In this document: piece after piece, positions 51,378 to 59,335 of the stretch
Layout: every line of letters starts with the position of its first letter
Position numbering within the stretch: position 1 is the stretch's first letter
Source: Paraburkholderia acidipaludis NBRC 101816
GTDB taxonomy: Bacteria; Pseudomonadota; Gammaproteobacteria; Burkholderiales; Burkholderiaceae
NCBI RefSeq assembly: GCF_000684975.1
Contig: NZ_BAXZ01000007.1
Span: forward strand, 62,001-126,000
Length of the DNA: 64,000 nt
Direction: 5' to 3'
Program-made: the position numbers and the translations under genes
Notes under the pieces: model-generated
Told to the model about the DNA's origin: nothing
The model's input: only the letters and a program-made list of their open reading frames with translations
The model's database searches: none

Positions 51378-52322
51378 ATGTTCAAAAAGAAAGCCGTCCT
51401 CGCCGTTGCCGCTGTCACCCTCGGGCTCGCCATGCAAGGCGCCCACGCTGCCGACAAGCAGCTGAAGTCCATCGGCGTCACCGTCGGTTCGCTCGGCAAT
51501 CCTTACTTCGTGACGATCGTGAACGGCGCCGAAGCCAAGGCGAAGCAGATCAGCCCCAACGCCAAGGTCACCGCCGTTTCGGCCGACTACGATCTCAACA
51601 AGCAATTCACGCAGATCGACAATTTCATTTCGGCGCACGTGGACATGATCCTGCTGAACGCCGTGGATCCGAAGGCGATCCTGCCCGCCGTGCAGAAGGC
51701 GCGCGCGGCCGGCATCGTGGTCGTGGCCGTGGACGTGAGCGCTGCGGGCGCCGACGCCACCGTGCAGACCGACAACGTGAAAGCGGGCGAGCTTTCGTGC
51801 GACTACATGGTGAAGAAGCTGAACGGCAAGGGCAACGTGATCATCGAGAACGGTCCGCAGGTCTCGGCCGTGATCGACCGCGTGAACGGCTGCAAGTCGG
51901 TGCTCGCGAAGACCCCGGGCATCAAGATCCTCTCCGACGACCAGGACGGCAAGGGCTCGCGCGACGGCGGCATGAACGCCATGCTCGGCTACCTCACGCG
52001 CTTCCCGAAACTCGACGGCGTCTTCACGATCAACGACCCGCAGGCGATCGGCAGCGACCTCGCCGCGAAGCAACTGCATCGCAGCGGTATCGTGATCACT
52101 TCGGTGGACGGCGCACCCGATATCGAAACCGCGCTCAAGACCGACACGCTCGTGCAGGCCTCGGCCAGCCAGGATCCGTGGAAGATGGCGCAAACGGCCG
52201 TGGACGTGGGCTACGGCATCATGAACGGCAAGAAGCCCGCTAATCCGATGATCGAAATGGCGCCGCAACTCGTCACGCGCGACAACGTGGGCAGCTACAA
52301 GGGCTGGTCGTCGCCGCACTGA
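51378..52322 (+). CDS. Sugar ABC importer periplasmic binding protein (RbsB type)
   Basis: A 314-residue periplasmic-binding-protein-like (peripla_BP_4) protein. The signal peptide ends QGAHAA, then KSIGVTVGSLGNPYFVTIV opens the first lobe. VVVAVDVSAAGAD and GVFTINDPQAIGSDLAAKQL are typical ligand-side regions. GGAGA lies before the start. It presents a sugar to the permease. Ligand-contacting residues cannot be turned into a substrate by eye. Confidence 0.95.
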   Translation: MFKKKAVLAVAAVTLGLAMQGAHAADKQLKSIGVTVGSLGNPYFVTIVNGAEAKAKQISPNAKVTAVSADYDLNKQFTQIDNFISAHVDMILLNAVDPKAILPAVQKARAAGIVVVAVDVSAAGADATVQTDNVKAGELSCDYMVKKLNGKGNVIIENGPQVSAVIDRVNGCKSVLAKTPGIKILSDDQDGKGSRDGGMNAMLGYLTRFPKLDGVFTINDPQAIGSDLAAKQLHRSGIVITSVDGAPDIETALKTDTLVQASASQDPWKMAQTAVDVGYGIMNGKKPANPMIEMAPQLVTRDNVGSYKGWSSPH

Positions 52323-52337
52323 TCGGCGGCGAAGCGC

Positions 52338-52372
52338 ATGCCCGCGGCCGGGCAAGGTCCGGCCGCGAGCAT
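52338..52372. terminator. Bidirectional terminator between the sugar importer and diguanylate cyclase genes
   Basis: CGCGGCCGG and CCGGCCGCG form a 9-bp perfect stem, extended by ATGC/GCAT outside single-base bulges. It lies between two convergent genes. Confidence 0.65.
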
Positions 52373-52406
52373 GTCGAACCCGCTTCTGGAGAAGCGCCCT
52401 TGCCTC

Positions 52407-54233
52407 TCAGGTGCATTCGATACGGTTGCGTCCGTTCTTCTTCGCGCGGTAGAGCGCGAGGTCGCTGCGCGACAGTGCCGCTTCGGCGTTCGGGTCGGCC
52501 GCGCTCATTTCCGTGACGCCGATGCTCACCGTCAGCGGCACGAACCCTTCGGCACACATGAGCGGTTCACCCGCGATGCGGCGCTGGATGCGCTGCCCCA
52601 TCGCACACGCGCCCGCAAGCCCCGAGGCACCCAGCAGCACGGCGAACTCCTCGCCGCCAATGCGCCCCGCGATATCGGCGGCGCCCAGTTCCATGCGCAG
52701 CATGTCCGCGAAGTGGCGCAGCGCGCGATCGCCAACCGCGTGCCCCCAATGGTCGTTGATCGCTTTGAAATGGTCGAGATCGCACATCAGCACGCCGGCG
52801 GCCGGACCGCCCGCGCGGTGCAGATGCGCGAAATGCGCGTCGAAGCGCGCCATGAAGTGCCGGCGATTGGCGAGCCGCGTGAGCCCGTCGGTCGTCGCGA
52901 ACTCCTGCAACTCCGCCTCGATGCGCTTGCGTTCCGTCACGTCGGTGATGAAGCCGTGCCACACGGTGACGCCGCCCGCGAGCCGCTGCGGCTTCGCATC
53001 GCCCTGCCGCCAGCGCAGGCCCTGCACCGGCAGCCGCACGCGGTATTCGAGGCGCCATGGCGTGAGACACGCGGCCGACTCCGCGAACGATGCACGATAC
53101 GCTTCGAGATCGTCCGGGTGGATCAGCGCGTCGATGCACGCGGCGTCATGCGCAACGGCGTCGGGTGTGAGTTCGTAGATCTCAGCAATGCCCGCGCTCG
53201 CGTACGGAAACGAAACGCCGCCATCGGGCAGGCTGCGGCGCTGGAATACGAGGCCCGGCACTTCGTTGGTGAGATTCGTGATGAGGTTGACGGACTCGCG
53301 CAGCCGCTCGGACATCTCGCGCATCGAAGTCACATCCGTCGTCGTGCCAATCATGCGCAGCGCGCGGCCCTCGCCGTCGTGGCTCGTCACCTTGCCGCGG
53401 CTGCAGATCCACTTGTAGCGTCCGTCCTTGCAACGAATGCGGTGCTCCACCTCGTAGCTTTCGGTGCGCCCCTCGAAATGCGCCTGCATGGCGGCCTTCA
53501 CGTAGTCGAGATCGTCGGGATGCAGCCGCTGGTAGCTGTCTTCGATACGGTTCGTCACCTCGTCTTCGGCGTAGCCGAGCATCGCTTTCCAGCCCGTCGA
53601 ATAGCGGATCTCCCCCGTGACGACATTGCGGTCCCAGATGCCGGTTCCACTGCCCGCAACGGCCAGCGCGAGCCACTCTTCGCGCTCGCGTAGTGCTTCG
53701 AGTTCCCGGTCTTTCGCCGTTTCGTTCGCTTGCTGGGCCGACTGCGTCAACTGCGGGACGGCCAGCGCCGCGGCCAGGCGCGCGAAATCGTTCAGGCTCG
53801 CGCGCTCGGTTTCGTCCAGTACGCGCGGCGCGTAATCGATCAGACACAAGCTGCCGATGCGCTCACCATTCGCCCCCCGCAGCGGCCACGCCGCAACGAA
53901 GCGAAACGGCAGCGCACGGGTTGTGCTCAGGCAGCCGTGCCATGACGGCTCCGCAACCGTGTCCGCCACCACGATCGGCTCGCCGGTCCACGACGCCTCG
54001 CCCATCTCCTGCAACGCACACAGCGCCTCGCGCAACGGCGAATCGAGCGCCGCGCCCGCCCAGTTGCCGGCCGGCTCGCCCGGTATCGCGCAAGCCGCAG
54101 CCACGTGGAAATGGCGCTCGATCAAGCGCATCAGCGCGTCGAGCGGCGCATCGCACGCCCCCGCTGCCGGGCGGACGGCTGGCGGGACGGCCTGTGCGTC
54201 GACCAGGGGCGGCGTAGCGGAGAGGGAGGACAT
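52407..54233 (-). CDS. GAF-PAS-PAS-GGDEF diguanylate cyclase
   Basis: A 608-residue cytoplasmic signalling protein with no membrane segment. A GAF-like domain covers about 30-170, the first PAS/PAC about 195-320 (SGTGIWDRNVVTGEI, then the PAC motif GRYKWICSRGK), a second PAS about 330-440, and GGDEF about 445-605 with the active loop IGGEEFAVLL. The RxxD product-inhibition site five residues before the loop is absent. It should make cyclic di-GMP in answer to an internal signal. The start at 54233 is the first Met before the GAF region; no clear ribosome site is seen. Confidence 0.92.
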   Translation of the reverse strand: MSSLSATPPLVDAQAVPPAVRPAAGACDAPLDALMRLIERHFHVAAACAIPGEPAGNWAGAALDSPLREALCALQEMGEASWTGEPIVVADTVAEPSWHGCLSTTRALPFRFVAAWPLRGANGERIGSLCLIDYAPRVLDETERASLNDFARLAAALAVPQLTQSAQQANETAKDRELEALREREEWLALAVAGSGTGIWDRNVVTGEIRYSTGWKAMLGYAEDEVTNRIEDSYQRLHPDDLDYVKAAMQAHFEGRTESYEVEHRIRCKDGRYKWICSRGKVTSHDGEGRALRMIGTTTDVTSMREMSERLRESVNLITNLTNEVPGLVFQRRSLPDGGVSFPYASAGIAEIYELTPDAVAHDAACIDALIHPDDLEAYRASFAESAACLTPWRLEYRVRLPVQGLRWRQGDAKPQRLAGGVTVWHGFITDVTERKRIEAELQEFATTDGLTRLANRRHFMARFDAHFAHLHRAGGPAAGVLMCDLDHFKAINDHWGHAVGDRALRHFADMLRMELGAADIAGRIGGEEFAVLLGASGLAGACAMGQRIQRRIAGEPLMCAEGFVPLTVSIGVTEMSAADPNAEAALSRSDLALYRAKKNGRNRIECT

Positions 54234-54446
54234 GGTGGGCGTGGCAGGCGGAGCGCGCGTCCGTAACGAAAAGGCCAGCGGCCAGTATATAGCGCGCTGG
54301 TTACGAATTCGTAGCACTAATTGGTTTGCCCACACGCTGCGTGCGCGACGCTTTGGATCGACAGTTGCCGCACGAATCGCGTCGCCGTGCCGGAACGCGA
54401 CGTGGCTGGCATTCATCTGCGGAATCGGAGGGGGAAACGCCTCGGC

Positions 54447-54464
54447 GAGCGATGACCATCGCTC
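54447..54464 (-). terminator. Hairpin downstream of the BON-domain gene
   Basis: GAGCGATG and CATCGCTC form a perfect 8-bp stem around two bases, about 60 bp past the stop codon. In the gene's sense it is followed by GCCGAGGCGTTTCC. The remainder of 54234-54524 shows no gene. Confidence 0.4.
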
Positions 54465-54524
54465 TCGCGGCGTTGGAGGTTCAGGCGATGCGCTCACCGC
54501 CCGAACCCGAAGAGAATGAAACGC

Positions 54525-54881
54525 TTACTGCGGCGTCTTGATGCTGAGCTTGTTGTTCACCGAAGTCACACCGTCGACACCCTGCGCCGCACTCGCGGCC
54601 AGATCGATCTGCTGCTGGCTATCGCAGCTGCCGGTGAGCGTCACGACGCCACTGACGACCTTGACGTAGATGTGAGTCGGATCCAGTCCCTTGGTATGGG
54701 CCAGTGCGCGATGAACCTTCTTCGCAAGCGCCCGGTTCGCGGCCTTCGTCGCCTTGGCGGAAGTCGGCGCTGCCGCCGTCGTGTTGTCCGCCGACGTATC
54801 GCTGGCCTGTGCATGGGCGCCCACGGCGAGCGCCAATGCGAATGCGGCCGTGGCGGCCCTGGCAACCTGTATCAACTTCAT
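54525..54881 (-). CDS. BON-domain periplasmic protein
   Basis: A 118-residue protein: signal peptide ending VGAHA, an Ala/Thr-rich linker (about 25-45), and one BON domain (about 48-116) with KVVSGVVTLTGSCDSQQQID and VDGVTSVNNKLSI. BON domains bind phospholipids and are often made under osmotic or envelope stress (OsmY-like). It sits alone between the diguanylate cyclase and the third porin. AAGGAGAATCG before the ATG is a good ribosome site. Confidence 0.9.
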   Translation of the reverse strand: MKLIQVARAATAAFALALAVGAHAQASDTSADNTTAAAPTSAKATKAANRALAKKVHRALAHTKGLDPTHIYVKVVSGVVTLTGSCDSQQQIDLAASAAQGVDGVTSVNNKLSIKTPQ

Positions 54882-54960
54882 ATCGATTCTCCTTGCTCTG
54901 AAATTTCTTCCTGATTTCTTCCCGGCTTAAGCGGATGAACCTCGGGGACGAAGCTCATGC

Positions 54961-54995
54961 GCGGGAAATCCGGTCCTGCCAGCCCGGTTTCCCGC
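54961..54995 (-). terminator. Terminator-like hairpin after the third porin gene
   Basis: GCGGGAAATCCGG pairs with CCGG-TTTCCCGC with one bulged base. It lies 33 bp past the porin stop. No T-tract follows. Confidence 0.5.
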
Positions 54996-55027
54996 CTGAC
55001 GAGTCGATGCGTGTTGCCGCTACGCGT

Positions 55028-56224
55028 TTAGAACTGGGTCATGATGCCGACGTTGCCGGCAAACTGGCCATGGCCGTAGCCCGGACCTTCGTTGATGCCG
55101 CTGCCGACCGCACCGCCGCCATTGGCATTGGAGGCGCCGCCGGTGCCGTACGGATCGGCATAACCGTCGCCGAGACCGATGTTCGACGTCGAGCTGTTGT
55201 GGATATAGCCCAGTTCGGAATACAGGAACGTCCGCTTCGACAGGTTGTAGCTACCCGCGAGCGTGTACAGCGTCGCGTTGCCGTTGCCGTTGTTGGCGTT
55301 GGCATGATAGATAGCGGCCGTGAGCAGCGTAACGGGCGTGATCTGCCAGCCCACGCCGCCCCACTCGTGATCGACCGCCGTCGGCAGGCTGGCGCCGCCA
55401 GGCGTGGCGGCAAAGTCGTAGCCGGCTTCGTCGGCGTCAGGCGCCGAGAGGTGCTGGTAGCCCGCATAGAATTTCACCGGGCCGAGCGAATAGGTGCCGC
55501 CGGCGAGGATCGAACGCGAGTACAGGTAGACGTTGCTGAAGCGGCCGAACGGGTCGCGGATTTCGTCGTAGATCGCCTGCAGTTCGAAGGCCGACGCGTT
55601 GTACTGGATCTTGGCGCCATCCGAACGGCCCTGCGACGCACCGAAACCGGAAGTCGCACCAAGTTGGCCCGGCGCACTACCGGTACCGCCATTGCCGTTC
55701 CAGTTCGAGGCGTTGGAAAGATCATACTGCCCCTTCAAGGTGAGACCGGCGAGCAGCGGCGAGGTGTATTCCACGCTGTTGCCTGCCTGTGCCCAGTTAC
55801 GGCCCCGAACCAGCGTGGCGATCGAATAGAACTGCATTAGTTGCGGATCGACGTCCCAACTGTCCTGGCTGATTTCCGCCGCGCCCGCATAGCCAATCTT
55901 GAACGTACCCCACGTATCGTTCGTCAGACCGACGCGCGCTTCGCGACCGAACAGCGAACCATTCTGATAGTTGCCGTTCAACATATCGAGGCCCATCTCC
56001 AACTTGAAGATCGCCTTCGTCCCGCCACCCAGGTCTTCCGCGCCTCTGAAGCCGAATTCCGATTCGCCCCAGTCGCCGCTCTCCATCTGCACGGCGTTAC
56101 CGCCCGGAATCCCCGTGCGGTACTGGACGCCGACATCAAGCCGGCCATACATCGTCACGCTGCTTTGTGCGTGCGCGACGATTCCCGCAGACATGAGCGC
56201 TGCGGCCAGCAAAGCTTTCTTCAT
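55028..56224 (-). CDS. General porin, beta-proteobacterial OmpC-like family
   Basis: A 398-residue beta-barrel porin. The signal peptide ends GIVAHA, and the mature start is QSSVTMYGRLDVGVQYRTG. GFRGAEDLGGGTKAIFKLEM is the family hallmark, and it ends GIMTQF with a terminal Phe. A Gly/Asn-rich loop lies close to the C-terminus (about 360-385), longer than in the other two porins here and of a sort found in exposed loops. GGAGGAG precedes the ATG. It is monocistronic, with a long A/T-rich upstream region. Confidence 0.95.
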   Translation of the reverse strand: MKKALLAAALMSAGIVAHAQSSVTMYGRLDVGVQYRTGIPGGNAVQMESGDWGESEFGFRGAEDLGGGTKAIFKLEMGLDMLNGNYQNGSLFGREARVGLTNDTWGTFKIGYAGAAEISQDSWDVDPQLMQFYSIATLVRGRNWAQAGNSVEYTSPLLAGLTLKGQYDLSNASNWNGNGGTGSAPGQLGATSGFGASQGRSDGAKIQYNASAFELQAIYDEIRDPFGRFSNVYLYSRSILAGGTYSLGPVKFYAGYQHLSAPDADEAGYDFAATPGGASLPTAVDHEWGGVGWQITPVTLLTAAIYHANANNGNGNATLYTLAGSYNLSKRTFLYSELGYIHNSSTSNIGLGDGYADPYGTGGASNANGGGAVGSGINEGPGYGHGQFAGNVGIMTQF

Positions 56225-57016
56225 ACTCTCCTCCATACCTTCGAAATACATTGGACGTGGTACCGCCAACATTTCCCAATGGCTTTGACAATGAACAATA
56301 CGTCAATTGCAGACAGGCCCCGTGGAACAATGCCGGGGATCTTTCGAGTTTTCTTTCTCGCTGGACGATCTCTTTGGCCTTTGGAGAGCGGAAACTACTT
56401 TCTTCCGCCTCGTTTTGTTTATTTTCACTACAAATGTAGCAAAGGCGAATCGGCGAGGCGAGGAGAGAATGAGCGTGCGTTGCGAATTGCCGTCACACGT
56501 GTCGAAGCTGGCACGGCCCGTGACTTGCAGAAGACCGCCATTTTCGATAATCCCATGCTTTTGAATGGGTCATTCTATTAGTCGCAATTTTAGCAAAAAT
56601 TATCGACAGCCGATTGTTGCCATTGTTCAGGACGATGAACAATTGGCTTAATGAAAAACGCTTAATGTTATGATGCGTATTTTCTGGAAATTCGCCGGAA
56701 TTGCCGATCCGCGTATCAGTATTTCTTCCCGAAAGTTTTCTGGTGCGCGATCAAACTGGCAATATTTTTATCAAAAGCCGCGCAAATGAACGGACATGAT
56801 CGGGCAACGACACCCTTACCGTTTGAAAGGAAACCCGGGATTATTGCCCGATTTGCGAGCCAAGGAAGAAGGAACAGGAAAGTTAAACGGTTCTTGTTCC
56901 AGATTGACGTGCCTGGAGAATGGGGAAACGGGCGCCCTGGTGGATGTACTTAAGCGTCGATACCTATGGACGGCGCAACGGGGTCTCCACGAGAAACCCC
57001 GCCGCACGAGACACCC
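56225..57016. other. Long A/T-rich upstream region of the third porin; repeated TGAACAAT motif
   Basis: Almost 800 bp without a convincing gene. TGAACAAT occurs at 56292-56299 and again at 56636-56643, facing its reverse ATTGTTCA at 56622-56629 to form an 8-bp inverted repeat with a 6-bp spacer. These may be regulator sites for the porin. An 84-codon plus-strand frame at 56796 has no family match and poor start signals, so it is not called. Confidence 0.4.
56980..57000 (-). terminator. Weak hairpin after the sigma/anti-sigma operon
   Basis: GGGGT and CTC pair with GAG and ACCCC around CAC, with a two-base bulge, 16 bp past the anti-sigma stop. No T-tract. Confidence 0.3.
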
Positions 57017-57856
57017 TCACTCGGCCTTCTCCACCGTCAACTGCGAATAGACATCGTGCGCCAGCTGGAGCAGCTCCCTGCGGTCGATTCCGCTCGACAG
57101 CGCATAGCCGAAGTCTCCGTCGACCCAGTAGAACACGTTCACCGGCCCATCCCGATACAGCTTGAACGCGGTGGTATTCGAGCTGACCTTGCGACGCGAG
57201 ATACAAAGCGTGACCCGTTCGCCCCGCGCGCTGTTGTACATGAACTGCGCGACCTGGCCGCCGTCGGCGCCGGGCAGCAGGCGGCCGCCCGCGAGTTCGA
57301 AGCCGCTCTTCCCGAGCATGGGCGGATGCACGTTGGTGCCAAGCCGGTTTGCCAGCCACTGCACGAAGTCCTGCTCCGGCGCGCGCGTCATGTTGTTCGG
57401 CCGCCCGACTTCGGGCATATAGACGACATGTGCCAGCGCCGCCTGGCGTGCGAACCGCTCGCTGACGTCGGCGCTGGCCACGTGCACGTCGGCCTCGTTC
57501 GACGATGCCACCATCGTGCCCGCGCCATAGTGCAAGCCCCAGCCAATGCCGACGCCCAGCACGAGCGTCGCGGCCATGCCTGCAAACTGCGCCGCAAAAC
57601 GCGGCCAGTTCGCGGCCTCGCGGTGCCGCGCCGCCTCGGGCGCCGCTCGCAGACTCGCGGGCGGCGGCTCGCTCAACACCCGATCGTAGCGTTCGTGCAG
57701 CAGACCGTTCAGCGCGAAATAATCGCTCACGCGCGCCGCGAGATCCGGGTTGCGCTCCAGTTCTCGCTCGACTTCCGCCTTGCGCGCTTCAGGCAACGCG
57801 CCATCCACATAGGCATGGATTTCGTCTTCCGTAACGGGATACGTTTGCTCGCTCAT
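57017..57856 (-). CDS. Membrane anti-sigma factor
   Basis: A 279-residue protein. The N-terminal cytoplasmic part (DEIHAYVDGALPEARKAEVE) is the anti-sigma start common to RsiW/ChrR-like proteins, although no zinc Cys pair is seen. One membrane helix lies near 90-110 (FAGMAATLVLGVGIGWGLHY), and the periplasmic part is about 170 residues with FYWVDGDFGYALSSGIDRRE near the end. It should hold the ECF sigma factor inactive at the membrane. It overlaps the sigma gene by 4 bp (ATGA), the usual coupling. Confidence 0.9.
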   Translation of the reverse strand: MSEQTYPVTEDEIHAYVDGALPEARKAEVERELERNPDLAARVSDYFALNGLLHERYDRVLSEPPPASLRAAPEAARHREAANWPRFAAQFAGMAATLVLGVGIGWGLHYGAGTMVASSNEADVHVASADVSERFARQAALAHVVYMPEVGRPNNMTRAPEQDFVQWLANRLGTNVHPPMLGKSGFELAGGRLLPGADGGQVAQFMYNSARGERVTLCISRRKVSSNTTAFKLYRDGPVNVFYWVDGDFGYALSSGIDRRELLQLAHDVYSQLTVEKAE

Positions 57857-58371
57857 CGCACCACCTTCAGATTCGCACGCGGGGCTGCACCGGCCATGAG
57901 GGCGCGCAGCCGCTCGCGCCCCCTGGACAAACGCGACATCACCGTGCCGATGGGAATGTCGAGGGCCTGCGCCACCTCGGCATAACTCATCTCTTCGAGA
58001 CCCACGAGCAGTACGACCTCGCGCTGCTCGCCCGGAAGGCGTTGCAGCGCATAGTCGAGATCGCGGACTTCGAGCGTGCCGAGCTGGCTTGCAGGCACCG
58101 CGTAGTCGGTCTCCGGCACGGTCTCGTCGTCCACGGAAACATGCGCGCCGCGCGCCGACGACTGGCGCACCTGGTTCACGAAGACGTTATGCATGATCGT
58201 GAAGAGCCACGCGCGCAGGTCCGTGCCCAAACGGAACTGCCCCGAGCGGCCGAGCGCGCGCTCCAGCGTGTCTTGCACGAGGTCGTCGGCCAGTTCCCGG
58301 TTATGGATCAGCGCGCGCGCGTAGCGTCGCAGGCGCGGCACGTGTTCTATCAGTTCGTCACGGATGTCCAT
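57853..58371 (-). CDS. ECF-type RNA polymerase sigma factor
   Basis: A 172-residue sigma-70 family protein with regions 2 and 4 only. Region 2 has YARALIHNRELADDLVQDTL and DLRAWLFTIMHNVFVNQVR; region 4 has LPGEQREVVLLVGLEEMSYA and IPIGTVMSRLSRGRERL. It would direct a small envelope- or stress-related regulon when freed from its anti-sigma. AAGGA lies before the ATG. Its start lies inside the 3' end of the upstream membrane-protein gene (22-bp overlap), giving a three-gene operon. Confidence 0.94.
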   Translation of the reverse strand: MDIRDELIEHVPRLRRYARALIHNRELADDLVQDTLERALGRSGQFRLGTDLRAWLFTIMHNVFVNQVRQSSARGAHVSVDDETVPETDYAVPASQLGTLEVRDLDYALQRLPGEQREVVLLVGLEEMSYAEVAQALDIPIGTVMSRLSRGRERLRALMAGAAPRANLKVVR

Positions 58372-58973
58372 GTTCCATCCTTGCCCGCTTCCTCCATCCC
58401 ATTCCCTCGGCCGCCATCGTCCGCGGGCAGCGTTGCGGCGTCCGCCGCGCGCATCAGGCCGCGCGTGCGCACGTCGCCCGCCAGCACCCAGCGCGTGCCG
58501 TTCGCAGTCCATTCGATCAGGCGCATCGCCCCGATACGCCTCGCGCTCCACTGCGGCTCGTCCTTCGCGAACCAGGCGCGCGCCCCCAGCAGCACGACGC
58601 GCTTGCCGTCCGCGTTTTCGTAGACGTAGCGCCTCGCGCTCGCGAAGAGCCCCAGCCTGAGCGTGCCCTCACCCACGAGCCGCAGGCCCGATGCTTTCAG
58701 ATCGAAAGGCTCGGGAGCCGTGGCGGTCGCGTCCGCATTGCCGCCTCCGGCCGCTCCGTTTGCGGTTTCCATGAGCGCCATGACGGCGGCGGCATTCACG
58801 ACCTGCTGCGCCGGCTGCGAAAGCGCCAGCCAGGTCGCGGCCACCGTGGCCAGCAAGGCGGCCAGCGCAGCCGCGCCTAAGGCGCGCGGCGCGTCGCCTC
58901 CTGAACGTTCAGTGTATGCCTGGATAGCGGTCCCGGACACGGGCGGGTGCGCCATCGGCCCCTTGCGAATCAT
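58350..58973 (-). CDS. Membrane-anchored protein of unknown function, partner of the ECF sigma pair
   Basis: A 207-residue protein: short cytoplasmic N-terminus, one membrane helix (ALGAAALAALLATVAATWLA, about 32-51), then a periplasmic domain (about 100-185) with LRLVGEGTLRLGLFASARRY and VLAGDVRTRGLMRAADAA. The C-terminal domain resembles the end part of some anti-sigma proteins, so it may be a second sensor or co-regulator. The ATG at 58973 or the one at 58955 (AAGGGG upstream) could be the start. It is first in the operon with the sigma and anti-sigma genes. Family not recognised. Confidence 0.7.
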   Translation of the reverse strand: MIRKGPMAHPPVSGTAIQAYTERSGGDAPRALGAAALAALLATVAATWLALSQPAQQVVNAAAVMALMETANGAAGGGNADATATAPEPFDLKASGLRLVGEGTLRLGLFASARRYVYENADGKRVVLLGARAWFAKDEPQWSARRIGAMRLIEWTANGTRWVLAGDVRTRGLMRAADAATLPADDGGRGNGMEEAGKDGTWTSVTN

Positions 58974-59335
58974 GGTCTTTCGGCTGCAAAAGGTTGGGTC
59001 GATGGGCAAACACGCGAGGCGGCTGGTTTATTCCCGCGTTTTTTCCACGAATGCGGCCGCTTCTCGCAGATACGTTTTCGCCGCCACCACCATGAATGCA
59101 TCGAAGTCGATGACCGGCTCCACCGGACCGCCCGCTGCCGGCGCAAAATTCTCCCCGATATCTTTCGTATACCTTAACAATGAAATGCATGCACAACCTC
59201 ATTCCGGCAGCATAAAAAAATTCAGATTACTCACCTCGAATAAAAACCGAATTATTTCCGGAACCCGCCATGCGAGCATGAGCGCGGGTCGTTGCGCACG
59301 CACCGTGCGCCATTCGTTCTTCCAGGGGTTCCAGC
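58974..59335. other. Divergent intergenic region between the sigma operon and the secreted beta-propeller gene
   Basis: About 360 bp with no convincing gene. 59208-59260 is A/T-rich and probably holds promoters. A perfect 7-bp hairpin (GCGCACG, CAC, CGTGCGC) at 59294-59310 would lie in the 5' leader of the plus-strand gene, 25 bp before its ATG, where AGGGG serves as the ribosome site. Confidence 0.4.

Noticed and set aside
56796..57050. 84-codon plus-strand frame near the sigma operon
   Set aside because: No recognisable domain, no clear ribosome site, and it runs antisense into the end of the anti-sigma gene.
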